NCBI RefSeq assembly: GCF_901933205.1
Contig: NC_044597.1
Span: 2,406,126 to 2,470,125, forward strand
Direction of reading: 5' to 3'
Origin: Camarhynchus parvulus
Lineage: Eukaryota > Chordata > Aves > Passeriformes > Thraupidae
Length of the DNA: 64,000 nucleotides
Numbering within the stretch: position 1 is the first letter of the stretch; the number at the start of each line of letters is the position of its first letter. Both the position numbers and the translations under genes were made by a program. Of the stretch, positions 1 through 13,800 are shown piece by piece. Below the pieces are notes generated by a model. The model had not been told where the DNA came from, searched no databases, and saw only the letters and a list, made by a program, of their open reading frames with translations.

Positions 1-197
1 GAACATTGTATTGTGATATTGTAACATCAATAGAACAATGTAATTTTAATAATGAATATGTAAGTTACATAAGGATAGAATATAAAACATGTTCATCCCA
101 AACCCATGGCAGAGTCAGATTTGGGTCTGTACCCCTGACACCCAGAGCTCTCCAATAAAAGCACCTGCATAGAATCATTCTGTGATTGTGTTTCTGA
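1..197 (+). repeat. 3' part of an LTR (family shared with 50.1-50.6 kb)
   Basis: This stretch matches, in reverse orientation, the LTR at about 50091-50568: both carry the same block around a polyadenylation signal (AATAAA near 155) followed by an end reading like TTCTGTGAT...CTGAACA. Only the 3' part is inside the window. Family identity (avian ERV LTR) is inferred from the repeat pairing and the poly(A) signal; no database comparison was possible. I see no gene in the remaining sequence up to 557. Confidence 0.55.
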
Positions 198-557
198 ACA
201 CCAACACTGGCTGCCAGCCCCTAGCAGTAAAGGTACCTGTCACCATGGGCTTTCCTGGCAAATCACTTTTCCTCTTCTGCTGGAGTTTCCTTGCCAAGTT
301 CCCCAGGCCTGCCCCTCTGCCCAGAGAGCCCACCCAGTGTTCTCAGCAGCCCAGAGGTGCAGATTCTGGATCATCCATGCTCTGCCCATCCAGGATCACT
401 GTGCAGATACAAGAGGGTGCCCTCACAGACACCCAGCTAAGGTTCTGGAGACTCCTGGAGTTCTGGAGACTCCAGCACCTGAGCAGAGCCTTTTTGTGCC
501 GTGAACACAGCTGGGCAGGGGCTGCAAGAGAAAAGCAAGCCTCTAGTGCTGAGAGCA

Positions 558-1884
<1,327 letters not shown>

Positions 1885-2039
1885 ACAAGATCCAGTGCAG
1901 GCTGCAGTGGACCATGACCACTTCACACTGGGGCAGTGCCTGCTGATCCAAAGGCAGCCTCAGGGTCAAAGGTGTCCTCTCTCCTGCCCATCTTCCTCCT
2001 CTGCATGCACACAAATGCTGAAATTGATTTAGTTGTGGA

Positions 2040-2045
2040 AATAAA
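2040..2045 (+). terminator. Polyadenylation signal of the acrosin-like gene
   Basis: AATAAA lies 156 bp after the stop codon of the acrosin-like exon, in unique sequence and ahead of the next LTR. The position is normal for a short 3'UTR. Confidence 0.55.
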
Positions 2046-2277
2046 GTTGCCTAATAGCCACTGTTAGCACATGTTTGCAGTCCAGTCCAGTTTCCTGTGC
2101 AAGACAAGGAGTCCCAAGCCAGGCACCAGCAAAACAGAGTTGTGGTGGGAGAAGGGAACACAGGTCACAGGGGCTACAGCTCTTGAGGACAGCAGCTGGG
2201 AACACTGTTTTGTGCTGCCCATCAGGGGGATCCGTGGGTGTGGGACTTGAAACTGAGCTCTCTCATGACTCAGGAGA

Positions 2278-2930
2278 TGTGGCATTCACATTCTCTGAAA
2301 AATCCCTTCACCCTGGATCTTTCTCCTGGGTAGCTGAGAAGCCTCAGAGAAAAGGAAAACAATTCTTATCTCATTTGCTTCTCCTCTGTTTTGCTCATGG
2401 GGAATGTGTTTGGAGATTGTTTACCCACAGGTGATTGTTTCATTGGTTTCATGTGAATTGTTTTGACTCATTGGCCAATCAGGGCCAAGCTGTGTCAAGA
2501 CTCTGGAAAGAGTCAGTTTTCATTATTATCTTTTTAGCATTCAGTAAGTATCCTTTCTGTATTCTTTAGTATAGTATAGTATTTTTTAAATATAATATAG
2601 TATTATAAAGTAATAAATTAGCCTTCTGAGAACATGCAGTCAGATTAATCATTCCCACCTTCATCGGGGCATTCCCTGCAAATACAATAATTGTTTATGT
2701 TAATTAGCCTATCAGGTCCAAGCTGTGTCCTGTCAGGAGACAGTCACGAGTTTTCTTTAGGATTCTTTGTAGTATAGATGTAGTACAGTATAACATAATA
2801 TAATTTAGTTTTAATAAAAAGAGCATTCAGCGTTCCAAAGCCTTGGAGTCAGATGCCAATCATTCCCAGAGTTGGGGTTGCCTGATTCATCATTCCTGCC
2901 TTCATCAGGACATGCCCAGCAAATACAACA
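2278..2930 (+). mobile_element. Solo LTR, 'AAAAATCCCTTCACC' family, about 653 bp
   Basis: The element starts TGTGGCATTC and ends GCAAATACAACA. Flanks read AGGAGA (2272-2277) and CGGAGA (2931-2936), a target-site duplication with five of six bases conserved. It shares the block from CTGAAAAATCCCTTCACC through CCTCAGAGAAAAGG and the AT-rich TATAGTATAG segment with copies at 6319-6990 (+), 28884-29278 (-), 36101-36460 (-) and 61300-61696 (-). A second partial copy of the 3' half (about 2690-2930) lies inside it, so the LTR carries an internal duplication. AATAAA is present on the plus strand. Confidence 0.75.
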
Positions 2931-2936
2931 CGGAGA

Positions 2937-5216
2937 CACTGTTGTAGAAAGACTCAAGGCTGAAGATTGGCCAGACACAGGCTGAGGAGGAGCTCCTCAG
3001 GCAGGAGCACGGATTTCTGAGCAGTGGGCAGGCAGAATTGCATTGTGCCGCCCCTCATTGTGATACATGAACTGCCCACAGCTCCCCTGCAGACACTGCT
3101 GGCACTCAGATTGACTCCACATCTGTCAAACACACAAGGAATATTTTGGCAAGGTGCCTCATGTTCCCCTGCACTGAGCATCTTTACCACTCTTTTCTCT
3201 AACCTAACCCTAATCCTTTTTTCTTAGTGCTTTTTATCACCAGGTGTCAGCAGTGGGTGTGTCATGTCAGTGTGCCTGTGTGGTTTTCTGTTTGGTTTGG
3301 GGTTTTGTGGGTTTTTTTAAATTTTTGCTGCAGAACTGCTTTTTGTCATTCTGTGGTAGTAGAGAGAGGGTTGTAATGAGCATTTCACTGCAAAGAGCAA
3401 CTGCCTACAATGTGTTAATTCAACATTTTAGGTTATGTTTATTTATTCTGTATCAATCTATCCTCACCCATTCTCCTGTTGTGAAGTGCTCTGAGGTCCA
3501 ATTAGTTTTTCTGTAAGTTAATTTTGCATGACAGTGTGTATAGAAATGAGGAGGTTTAGTTATTTCATAAGTGGCAGTGTAAAAAACATTGCCCCCTAAG
3601 CTGGGTAACTCATTGATAATTAGCATTGTTGCTCATTAACAATTAATTTATACTATTACTCTGCCCCACAGCAGAGGGGGAGTGTGCCCAAGGATGGGGC
3701 CTCATCTCCTGGAGCTGCTCTGCTGCCAACACACACATGCACATTCGAGTAAAGAACACTTGAGACCTGAGGTGGATGTAATTTTATTTTATACTAATTT
3801 TGGCAGTTCTGGAGAGTAGGGAGAGTCATCATCATTTAAGACTTCATGCTGTCATCTAAGTACTCCACACAAATACAGTTGATAAATGAAAACACAGATC
3901 TTAGCACATATATATTGTTGAAATTCATGTTGAGAACAGATCAACAACAACAAGCAGCACATCTTATCCCTGCATAAAACAGCATTTTCCAGTCTCACAC
4001 TGTAGACAGATAAAAAGCAAGAAATACTGAGTTCTGCAAGCCAAGCTACTCCTAGCTTGGAGACATAATTTTACCATCTGAGTTTTGTCCATGTAACAAG
4101 ATTAGAATTGATCCTTCTATTGGAGAGTGCTCTGGTGATGAACACCCTGGATGCTGAGCCCCTGAACACTGTTTACGAACAGCAGGGTGTGTTTATAATT
4201 ACTACCAACCAGGAAAGAAAAAGCCTCTCTCACAGACAAAGGTGGATTGAGCTGAATAGCAATAAATATCAAATCTACAAAATTACTGAGAATCATATAT
4301 AAATGGAGAAGGCAAATGTAACAAAATGACAATTAGCAACATCAAAGACTACCATTCATTAGTAAAACTCTGAGATGTGTAATAACTGAGCATTATTTAG
4401 CACTTTGCTTTTATTTATTTACTTACAATGTCTCCAAACTGAAATGTCATTTAGTTGCAGTATAAAACATGCCAAGAAGCTGCGCTACTGATCTCAAGTT
4501 TCCTTCACAGTGAGTGGTGATATGGCCATTAAAATTCAGCACATGATCCACCAAATCAAATGCTGAGGTCTAATTTTGGACAGGGTAAAATCCTCATGTT
4601 TAGGAGAGCTCATGTGGGCCAAATGACAGTGGTTATTGCACACTGCCTCCTCACCTGACTGACCATGGATGAGACACTGGGAGCACAGAGGGAGAGTGCC
4701 ACAGTCACTGGGAAAGAAGGATGGAACAGGAAAGTCTCTTTCCAAAGAAACAGCTGGACTAGCACTGAGCAGTGTCACACATTCCTCTTGTGCTCTGCTG
4801 TTCTGCCCATCAGGAACAGTCCAGGACCTGAGCTGCACAAAACCAGGTTCCAGCTGCTCTTACACCCTTCTTGCTTCCATCTGTGACTGAGGATCTGATC
4901 CTTGCTTTGTGAAAAAGCATCTGCATACATGGAAGACAGGGTGGATTTGCAATGAGCATGCTGATAAGCATTATCAGGGCAGGAATCTCTTTGGCATGAC
5001 AGGGTAACCTTACTGCCCCTCAAAGTCCTGTTATGCTACCTAGATTGGACCTGTACAGAACAATTATACAAAAAGGATCATTCATCCTGAAAGCAGCAGA
5101 GACAAGTTGTGACTTTACTGTGAAACAACTCTTCCAGGGCAGCAGTCTCAAATGCAGTTTATCAGCAACAACTTCTGTTTCTTCAGCTCTTAAAAGAAGC
5201 AATCAGAGTTCATTTT
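2937..5216. other. Interval between convergent genes, including probable 3'UTR of the KCNJ3-like gene
   Basis: No exon is recognised here. The right part, adjoining the minus-strand stop codon at 5217, should be 3'UTR of the KCNJ3-like channel; a minus-strand AATAAA (plus-strand TTTATT at about 4410) is a possible transcript end. ORFs in this interval are short, lack family resemblance and differ in frame and strand, as expected by chance. Confidence 0.4.
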
Positions 5217-8200
5217 TCAAAGTTTGGCAGGGAAATTATCTTCCAATTTCACCCCTAGAGCACCCATACCTGGAAAATCCTTCTGTAACTCGAGCTTGCT
5301 GGTGGACTGAGTCAGAGCCTTGGCATTTATTTTTAAGGCTTTCAGCTGCATCCTGTGATCACCGTCTTCACCATCAGACATGGGACTTATTTCTTGAATT
5401 TCCAAGAGATCTCCAGTACTGAAATTCTTCTCTGCATTACAGGAACTCATTCTCAGGGCTCTTGGTGGAAGGCCCTCCTTCCTCGAGCTGATCTTCTGGA
5501 GTTTAGCAGGGAGCTTGTTCTTCTCTCCTGTGACATCAGCACAGTCAAGAGGACAAACCTGTTCTCTTCTGCTTTTCTTCTCAACAGGACTACTCAAGAG
5601 AGATGACTGGGACAGGTTTTCTTCTTGCTCTTTGACACTGTAAGGAGGAGTGGGGACTTCAAAGGTGGCATGAAACTGAGAATAATCGACACGGAAAAAG
5701 CCATCTTCCAGAGACATGACTGGCAGGAACCTGTGACCCCACAGCACTTCATCTTCTGTGTAGGAGGTCCTGGCTTGGCACGTCATTCCTGTGCAAATGG
5801 ACAAGAGCATTCAATGTGAGCAAGCAGACTGACACATGGAACCAAAAATACATGAGGCTGACAGATAAAAGTGAATTTCAGCCAGCAAGCCAATGATTTT
5901 ATAGGTTATAAAATGGGGCAGTTGATCCTAGACAATCTTCTGACAGTCATTGACTGACTAAATTTTTATGCAGACTTGCAACCAAGCCATGGCAAAATGT
6001 AAAATTAAAACAGTATTAGCTTGTGTGCTGGTTTCAGTTGGGAGAGAATTAATTTTCTTCACCATGTCGAGTATTGGAAGCAATTAGGCCATCCCAAAGA
6101 TTCCCTTTTCCAGGCTGAACAATCCCAATTGAGTCCTCAAAAGGCCACAAAATCAGCTGTCATCTAGACAATACCATACCCAAATTTAAAAAAGAAACAA
6201 AACTCTTCTCATATTTGTCAATAATCACATATGCCTACAATCTCTGTGACTATCAGGTCTGTATTTGTGCTGTAAAAGTGGATTTCTTAGTCTGAATTCA
6301 AGTCAGTGCAAGCTAGGCTGTCACTGTCATATTTTCTGGAAAAATCCCTTCGCCAGGATTTCTTCTCCTGGGAAGCTGAGAAGCCTCAGAGAAGAATGAA
6401 AACAATATTATGTGATTGCTTCTCCCTGTTTTGCTGCTTTGGAATGTGGTCTGGAGATTGTTGATCCAACATGTGAATTGTTTTTTATAAATGACCAATC
6501 AAGGTCCAGCTGTGTCAGACTCTGAGGAGTCAGTCATGAGTTTTCATTATCATTCTTTGTAACCTTCTGTCTGTTTCCTTTCTCTATTCTTTAGTATAGT
6601 TTTAGTATAATATAGTATAATATAGTATAGTGTAATATAGTATAGTGTAATATAGTATAGTGTAATATAATATAATATCATATCATATAATACAATATAA
6701 TATAGTATAATATAGTATAGTATAATATAATATAATATAATATAATATAATATAATATATATTATATTTTATTAATTATATATAGTATAGTATAATATCA
6801 TATCATATCATATATTCTTGTAATGGATGTTCAACATGAATATCGTGTGGCAAAAGTTCCTGTTAATGAGACCAAAATCTGCAATGATATGATATGATAT
6901 GATATGATATGATATTATAATTAGCCTTCTAAAAACATGGAGTCAGATTCTCAATTCCTCCTTCATCCTGGGGACCCAGAAAATACCACACTAGGCTGAA
7001 AGGAATTTTGCAGCACTGGCAACTTTTAAAGTTCAGCTTTCTTTCAGAGTGATGATCCTTAAAACAGAAGCCTCATAAGAGCATTGAGCTGTTGCACACA
7101 GAGTGGCAGGCTGTGTCCCTTGCTGGCCACTTTGGGGATTGGCAGTGCCAAGCCCTGTGGGGAAAGGGAGGTCTCTATTCCTGGTGAGAGCCACTGCAGC
7201 TCTGCAGCATATGGCAGGATATGCTGGAGCATGCAGCACTAACAGCTGCCTTGCTAAAAATATCAGCGCTGAAAACAAAGATTAAAAATCAGAGTATGCA
7301 GATTATTCCAAGTCTTACCAGTGGTCTCAACGATTCCTTCGAGGATGACAACGATTTCAAATTGCTCACTCCTCAGGGATCTTTGTGAGAGACAGAAAAA
7401 GGGGCTCTCTGAGTTAATTTCATGGCAGATGGTTAAAGGGGAAACCAAAAACAGCTGGTCAGCTCCAGTTCCAAATCCAACATCCAGCTCACACTGGTCC
7501 AGTGGCAGAAATTCCCCCTCCGGTGTCTGTCTGGACTAAAGAGAAAAAGATGATTTAGTAATCAATGTGTGAGGCAAAACATAAAATCAATGCAATAAAG
7601 TTTAAACCTGCCTCTTGCATGACATTATCAGCTACATGTGGTAGGTCTGGGGGCTTCATCATGGAGATGAAATAATTCTAAATACTGTGAGGCTGCTATG
7701 CAAGACCAAGGTTGACTTTTCTTATTATGCCAGTGAATCTCACCACCTACAAACTTTACTGTGACATATATATATGTATATATATATTTATATTTTATGT
7801 TAAAATATTATTAATATTAATAGTAATATAATTATATTATAATACATTATTAATAATATCTTGATATAATTTATATTCATTTATAATAAAATTTATTATT
7901 TTGTTATATGTTATATATTTTATATATATAATATATATTTATTTTTATATATATTTTTAAATATATATTTGTTTTTGACCAAAATGTCATGTATCACACA
8001 CTACATGCCTTGTAATGGATGTTCAACATGAATACTCTGTGGTAAAAGTTCTTGTTAATGAGACTAAAATCTGAAGCTGGGCACATTTTATTCTGTTGTT
8101 TGAATTAATGTTCTCTTATTTTTGTATGTTACTAACTTTTGGTTGACACTGTGATGTATGAACTCAAAGGTAAACACCACAGTAACTGTGCAGTGCATCT

Positions 8201-10822
8201 GGTAAATGGCATTTTCACAAATCCCCTGAATTGATACTGATGATGCTCTCGCCCCTTGCTTGTACCACCTACTCCATATTAACATTAAGAAAGAACTTAT
8301 TATCAAACAAAGTGCTCATTCTTCTTCCCATCATTTCGTGGGTCCAATAAAAATACTGATATAGTAGTTTCCCTCTACTCCACAAGGTTGCCTCCAAATT
8401 TTCCTGGTATTCAAAGTCTAACTAAAAATTACATCACTTGGCCAGGCAGCTCCTCATGTGATTGATTTGAAGGTGTCTGGTGGAAATTGCCCACCAAAAT
8501 TAGCAGCTTTGCACAGCTGATAAATAAATCCTATTTCAAATTTTCCTGTTTATTTCTGATTAAAAAGCACTTAACTCTTCAAGAAGACGACTACTGATTA
8601 TAAATAAATAAATATTATTGCATTTCTACTATCTATATTTATATATCTATACATATATTTCTATTATCTATATGTATCTATATTTCTATATATTTATCTA
8701 AACTATCTATATCTCTACTAATATTATTATCTAAACTATCTATATTTCTATTAATATTATTATAAGTTCTACTATCATAAATGAATAAATAGTTTTGTGT
8801 TGCATTTTGGAAACATTTTTCACTGAGAGCAAGCCAAAGGCAGCAGTTTTCCATAACTCATATCTGACTAGTGTTCTTTTAAGAAAGTTTCTGTCTTTAA
8901 AGAAAATCCCCAAGCAAACAGTTGATCTTCATATTGTCTCTCTTCTTCACATGGACCTTAAAAATGCTGATTTTATAACTGCCTGGTATTTACTGGAGAT
9001 TACATACCCAGCTAGGCAGCAGCTGGAGCACAGCTCATTATTAAATACAATCCATGATTTCATCTATGTGCTACCTGCTTGTTTTGCTGCTGAGGAAGAA
9101 ATATTCTTCCTGTCTAAGTAACAACGTTCTCCCCTGCACAGGAGTGATACAGGGGTCTCTTTGAGCCAGATCCTATGAGCTCTTGGAGATCTGTATCATG
9201 CCTGAGATAGCTCAGCCACCTCAAATGGCATAAAATCAGCAGGATGGCTTCTGAGGTAGTGTTGGAAACAAAAAAGTTTTAATAAAAGGCAAAATAACAA
9301 ACTCCTTACAGAGAAAAACTGATCCAAGTGCAAGAGGTTCTTGCTCCTGGTAAAACACCCCACAAAAGCCATTAGTTCCTTTGTTCTCTTTCTAATGGAT
9401 TGCTTAGGCAGGACCTTTTGGCCTCTGTCCAACTGGATATCCTTGAGGTGAAGTTCCCAAGGTCCTATGAAGTGTCTTTTTACCTCATTGAGGAGAGAAA
9501 CTTCCAAGCTTTTACCCTTTTTTAAGGAGACAGAAGATAATTTAGTCACTCCATCAACAAAGGGCACATTCCTACACAGGAGGACAAGATTCAGTTTTTC
9601 CTTTGCTGATGAAGGCAAAGAAAGTATCAGCTGATTGCATGTGAAAGCATTTTCACAAATTATTTATGATCTGAAAGGTAAAGAGATAAAAATCTCTTTG
9701 TGAGATTTACTGTGAGATGAAAGTGATCTCACTGTGAGATAAAAGTGATCAACACTTCCATAGCAGTCATGACAGTGTGTTATATGCAAAGGTGGAATCA
9801 GCCTAGTGCAAAATCATCTTTTTCCTTGCAGAGCTAGGCTGCAGTCCAACATGGCTTTTGCTGCCTGGCTGCTGTTCTTGCAGTGGGTGCACAAATTGAT
9901 TGCCCAGGTATGATCTTTGCTCCAAGGTAAAAAACCAGTATGAGCCAACATCTAAATCTCAAATTGTCCCAAATATTCATCAAATACATCTACCTAGACA
10001 AAAATGTGCCATTTTGCACAAACTGTTGCCTGACTTGAGAACTGTTTGATCTACACACCATTTTTCTTTGTGCAAGAGTCTTCAATCAATTCCATTCAAT
10101 AGTAAACAAATCCAGCCAGGATGATTAGAGGTAACAGATCAGGGAGAAAGCAGAAGGTTGTGTTTGAGGTATTCAGGATCTTACATGCAGGATTGATTTA
10201 TGCAGGGCATGGAGGATTTTTAAACTTGATTGTTGAATAAAAATAGGTTAACCTGAATGAAGAGAGCTTAATAGCCCCAACAGGTTCAATCTCATAGCCA
10301 GTGACCTTTGTTTTACATTTACATTTACAGCTTTACTCAAAGGATCACAAAACAAGAAGACAGAGGGCTATAAAATGTCAGGAATAAGTCAAGAAGGAAC
10401 ACTTGTGACTCTTTATTTTGACCATCCACATAACACAAAGACAAGGAAATTTTGCAGATTAATACATGCTGAACAAGGGAACAATTAATTAGAAATGCCC
10501 TAGCTTGCAATTTAAATGTGGTCAGAGACGGATAATCCGAAAGTTTCAAAGAATTCTTCTACAGGTTAATTGCTTCACAGCTAAGGAAAAAAATTTTAAA
10601 AAGAAAAAAAGACTCTTGTGTCTAACTTTCTGCCACTGCATCTTTGTTTCAGTTTTTATTACAAGGCAGACTTCTACTGCATCACCACTTAGTCTTAGTG
10701 TCTGAACAAATACATCAATGCTCTTTAAATCTTCACCCAATCCTTTATTAATTCTCTTTGCTTTTCTAAACCCTGTTTATGCATAAACATGCATATCTCC
10801 CTGTAGAGATTATGCAGCTTTA

Positions 10823-10889
<67 letters not shown>

Positions 10890-13800
10890 CCCTATGTCAG
10901 TTCACTCATTAGAGAACTCACATAATTATGTTTTGATATCCAGGTGGACTAATTAAGTACTGGAGCAGAAAAAGTGGGACTCAAAAGATGCAGCACCATC
11001 AAGCTTAATATTGTAGAGAAACATATTTAGAAAAAATCTAGAAAATGCTGAATTGGTACATGCTCATTGCTCCTCCCCCACACTCAGACTATCAGCTTGC
11101 AAGAAGTGTTATTGTGTTTTATATTACTGGAATATAAAGTTTATGGAATAATGGAATAATATGATCTTGTTACTTGGATACCATTGTTGAAGATTTGTGT
11201 GGAGTTTTTCAGTTGTGACACTACACCTGGAGCTCCACTGGAGAGAATTCCCAGGATCACTGCTACTTTTTATTTTAGTTTAGTTGTAAATATGACCTGT
11301 GTGAGCTGAACTTGTTCAGACCAAAGCAGAGAAGGTGTGGAGGAGGGGATCTAACAAACATCCCAAAAGGGATGAGGAACATGACCAAGAAGACAGAGCC
11401 AGGCTTTTCACAGAGGCACCCGGCAGGAATGACAACAGGTATAAACTGAAATAAGGGAAGTTTGGACTGGATTGGATTGAAGGAAAACATTTTCATCATG
11501 AGGACAGTTAAGCTGTGGAAAAGCTTGCCCAGCAAGACTGTGCAGGTTTTTTTTCCAGAGGTTTCCAAACCTATATTGGAAAAAGCCCAGAGTAACCTGG
11601 TCTGATCTCCTAGCTCACCATGCTTTCAGCAGAAGGTTGGACCACAAACTTCCTGAAGTTCCTTCCAATCTAAACAATTCTGTAATATTAAGAATAGTAT
11701 TTTTTTGCACTTTATGACCCACTTATCAGCTTATTGAAATCACAATATAATGGGTCTTCTTACTTATTTCCAATGCCTGTCACCTGCCATCTGCAAACTT
11801 TCTGGTACAATTCTGTTTACTTTCAGCTAATTAAAGCTTAAAGAACAGGTGCCTGCTGGTTCTAACCCAAAGCTCACAGCCTCTGTGGCTATCATGCTTC
11901 ACAACTGTATTTTTAAAACTATTCTTAGCACATGTTGAAACAATTGTTATTAATGTTACTAATGAAACTAATGGTAAAACTATTGTTGAAAACAGGCTAT
12001 GATGATTTTACATTCCTTCTGAATCAAAATGTCCTAGTGAAATACTGCATAGATGACCATACTATCATGTTGATCAATGACATCTGTAGTCACATCAAGA
12101 GGATGTACAAATGTGCACTGTGATGGAGTTTTATAAAATCAAAACCGATTGCCATACTCATGGCTGCTGCCTTAGGCACACTAGAAAGGTCCAGGAATCA
12201 AGGCAGAAAAATACAATTCACTGTGACATTAAAAAGTCCAGGACCTGAAACTGCACATTTTTCAGCAGCTAGCTCCAAATAGCTTTTTTCTTTTTTTCTA
12301 TTTCTTGCCCCAGGATTTTGCTTTTCCCAGCTTCTGTAGCACTCTATGTAAACTAGAAAAGACTTGGATTTCTGGAAAAGTCTTTGCTGAAAAACACACA
12401 ATTAGTCTTGAAACCGTTTCCCAAACTCTCCACAACTCAGTTCAAATAGAGGCACAGACTTTTGCACTATATCCCTTTGCCATGCTGCTGCAGAGCCCCT
12501 GGACCTAAAGAAAAGCCAGCCCAGTGTGGCAGCACCATTTCATTCCACTGAATGGATCAGGGCATTACCACACTGTCAGGAAATGCTGTTCAGACAAGCA
12601 TAGGTTAGTGTACAAATTTAAATCCTCAGAGCTCCACTGATCTCAGCAAAACACCACATTCACTGCTGAATATATCTCCCAGCTCAAGTACAAAAATGTG
12701 ATGTGGTTCTTCACATCCCTTCACTGTGGCACCAGTACAAAAGAAAATTCTGGCTACCTGATCAGGTGCAGAAGTATAGCAAGATCAGCTGCTGGCAGCA
12801 CTGCAGGGAAGTACAGAGGGCAGAGCTCAAACCACAAAAAAGATTAGCTGAAGACAGCAAGCAAATTCTGGCACGTTCACCCTAATTTACACGACGCACA
12901 AAGCTCCCTGAAAGCAGCTGATGGAAATTCAAGGGTGACCTGAAGAGCCGCCAGTGGCTCCCAGAATGGTGTGTCCAGTTCAGTGACAAGGATTTACAGA
13001 AATACCACACCTTGCAATGAGGACTGAGGGGGCAGCTACTGCACATTCAACTTTAAATCTTCTCCTGTTCATAGCTGGTGTTTGTCAAAGGTTACCAAGC
13101 AACTTGAAGACAACATGATGCTCATACCAAAAAAAATAAAACGAAGAATTGCTCACTGATTCATTGTCTGGCCTACAAAACAGCTATCCTAAGACACAAT
13201 GGTCATGCAGGTCTATCAAATGTCCTTCAGTTTTCTGGCCCAGTCACCTGCACACCAGCATTGTGTAGCAACAGAACTGTCAGCAGAAAGGACATCAGGC
13301 TGTATATCTGGTGTCTTATTTCAAAAGAAAATGAGTTGCCCTCTCTGTAAAAACACAATGTGACCCCACTTTTATTCCATTTGGACCTGCATTCCATTTT
13401 GAATGATAGAATTAAATACTTTCAAGGAGATTTCTGGATGATAAAGCAACAAAAACCATGGTTCAGCTGGCTTCCCAATTTCTACAAAAATTGCTCCAGT
13501 GTAACTCCTGACAGCTTGTTCCCATATATATATATATATATATATATAACACAATTTCCTTTTAAACCTTAGCAGATTCTCCATTTTAAGTGGTATTATG
13601 TAGCAAGAAAAAGTCACAGTTCAGGACAGCATTCAGCATAGAACAGATTTACCACTCATATTTACCATTCATATTTACCACAGCCCCAACACCTACTGCC
13701 TCATGCTTATTCATGAAGATTATTAAATAGGCCAGAGAGAATTACCAGATAGAACATTTATAACATTCAAATACGATATCTTGAAATTAATCTCATCACT

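Noticed and set aside
9196..9618. 140-codon minus-strand ORF in KCNJ3-like intron 1
   Set aside because: No family features, no splice partners and repeat-like surroundings.
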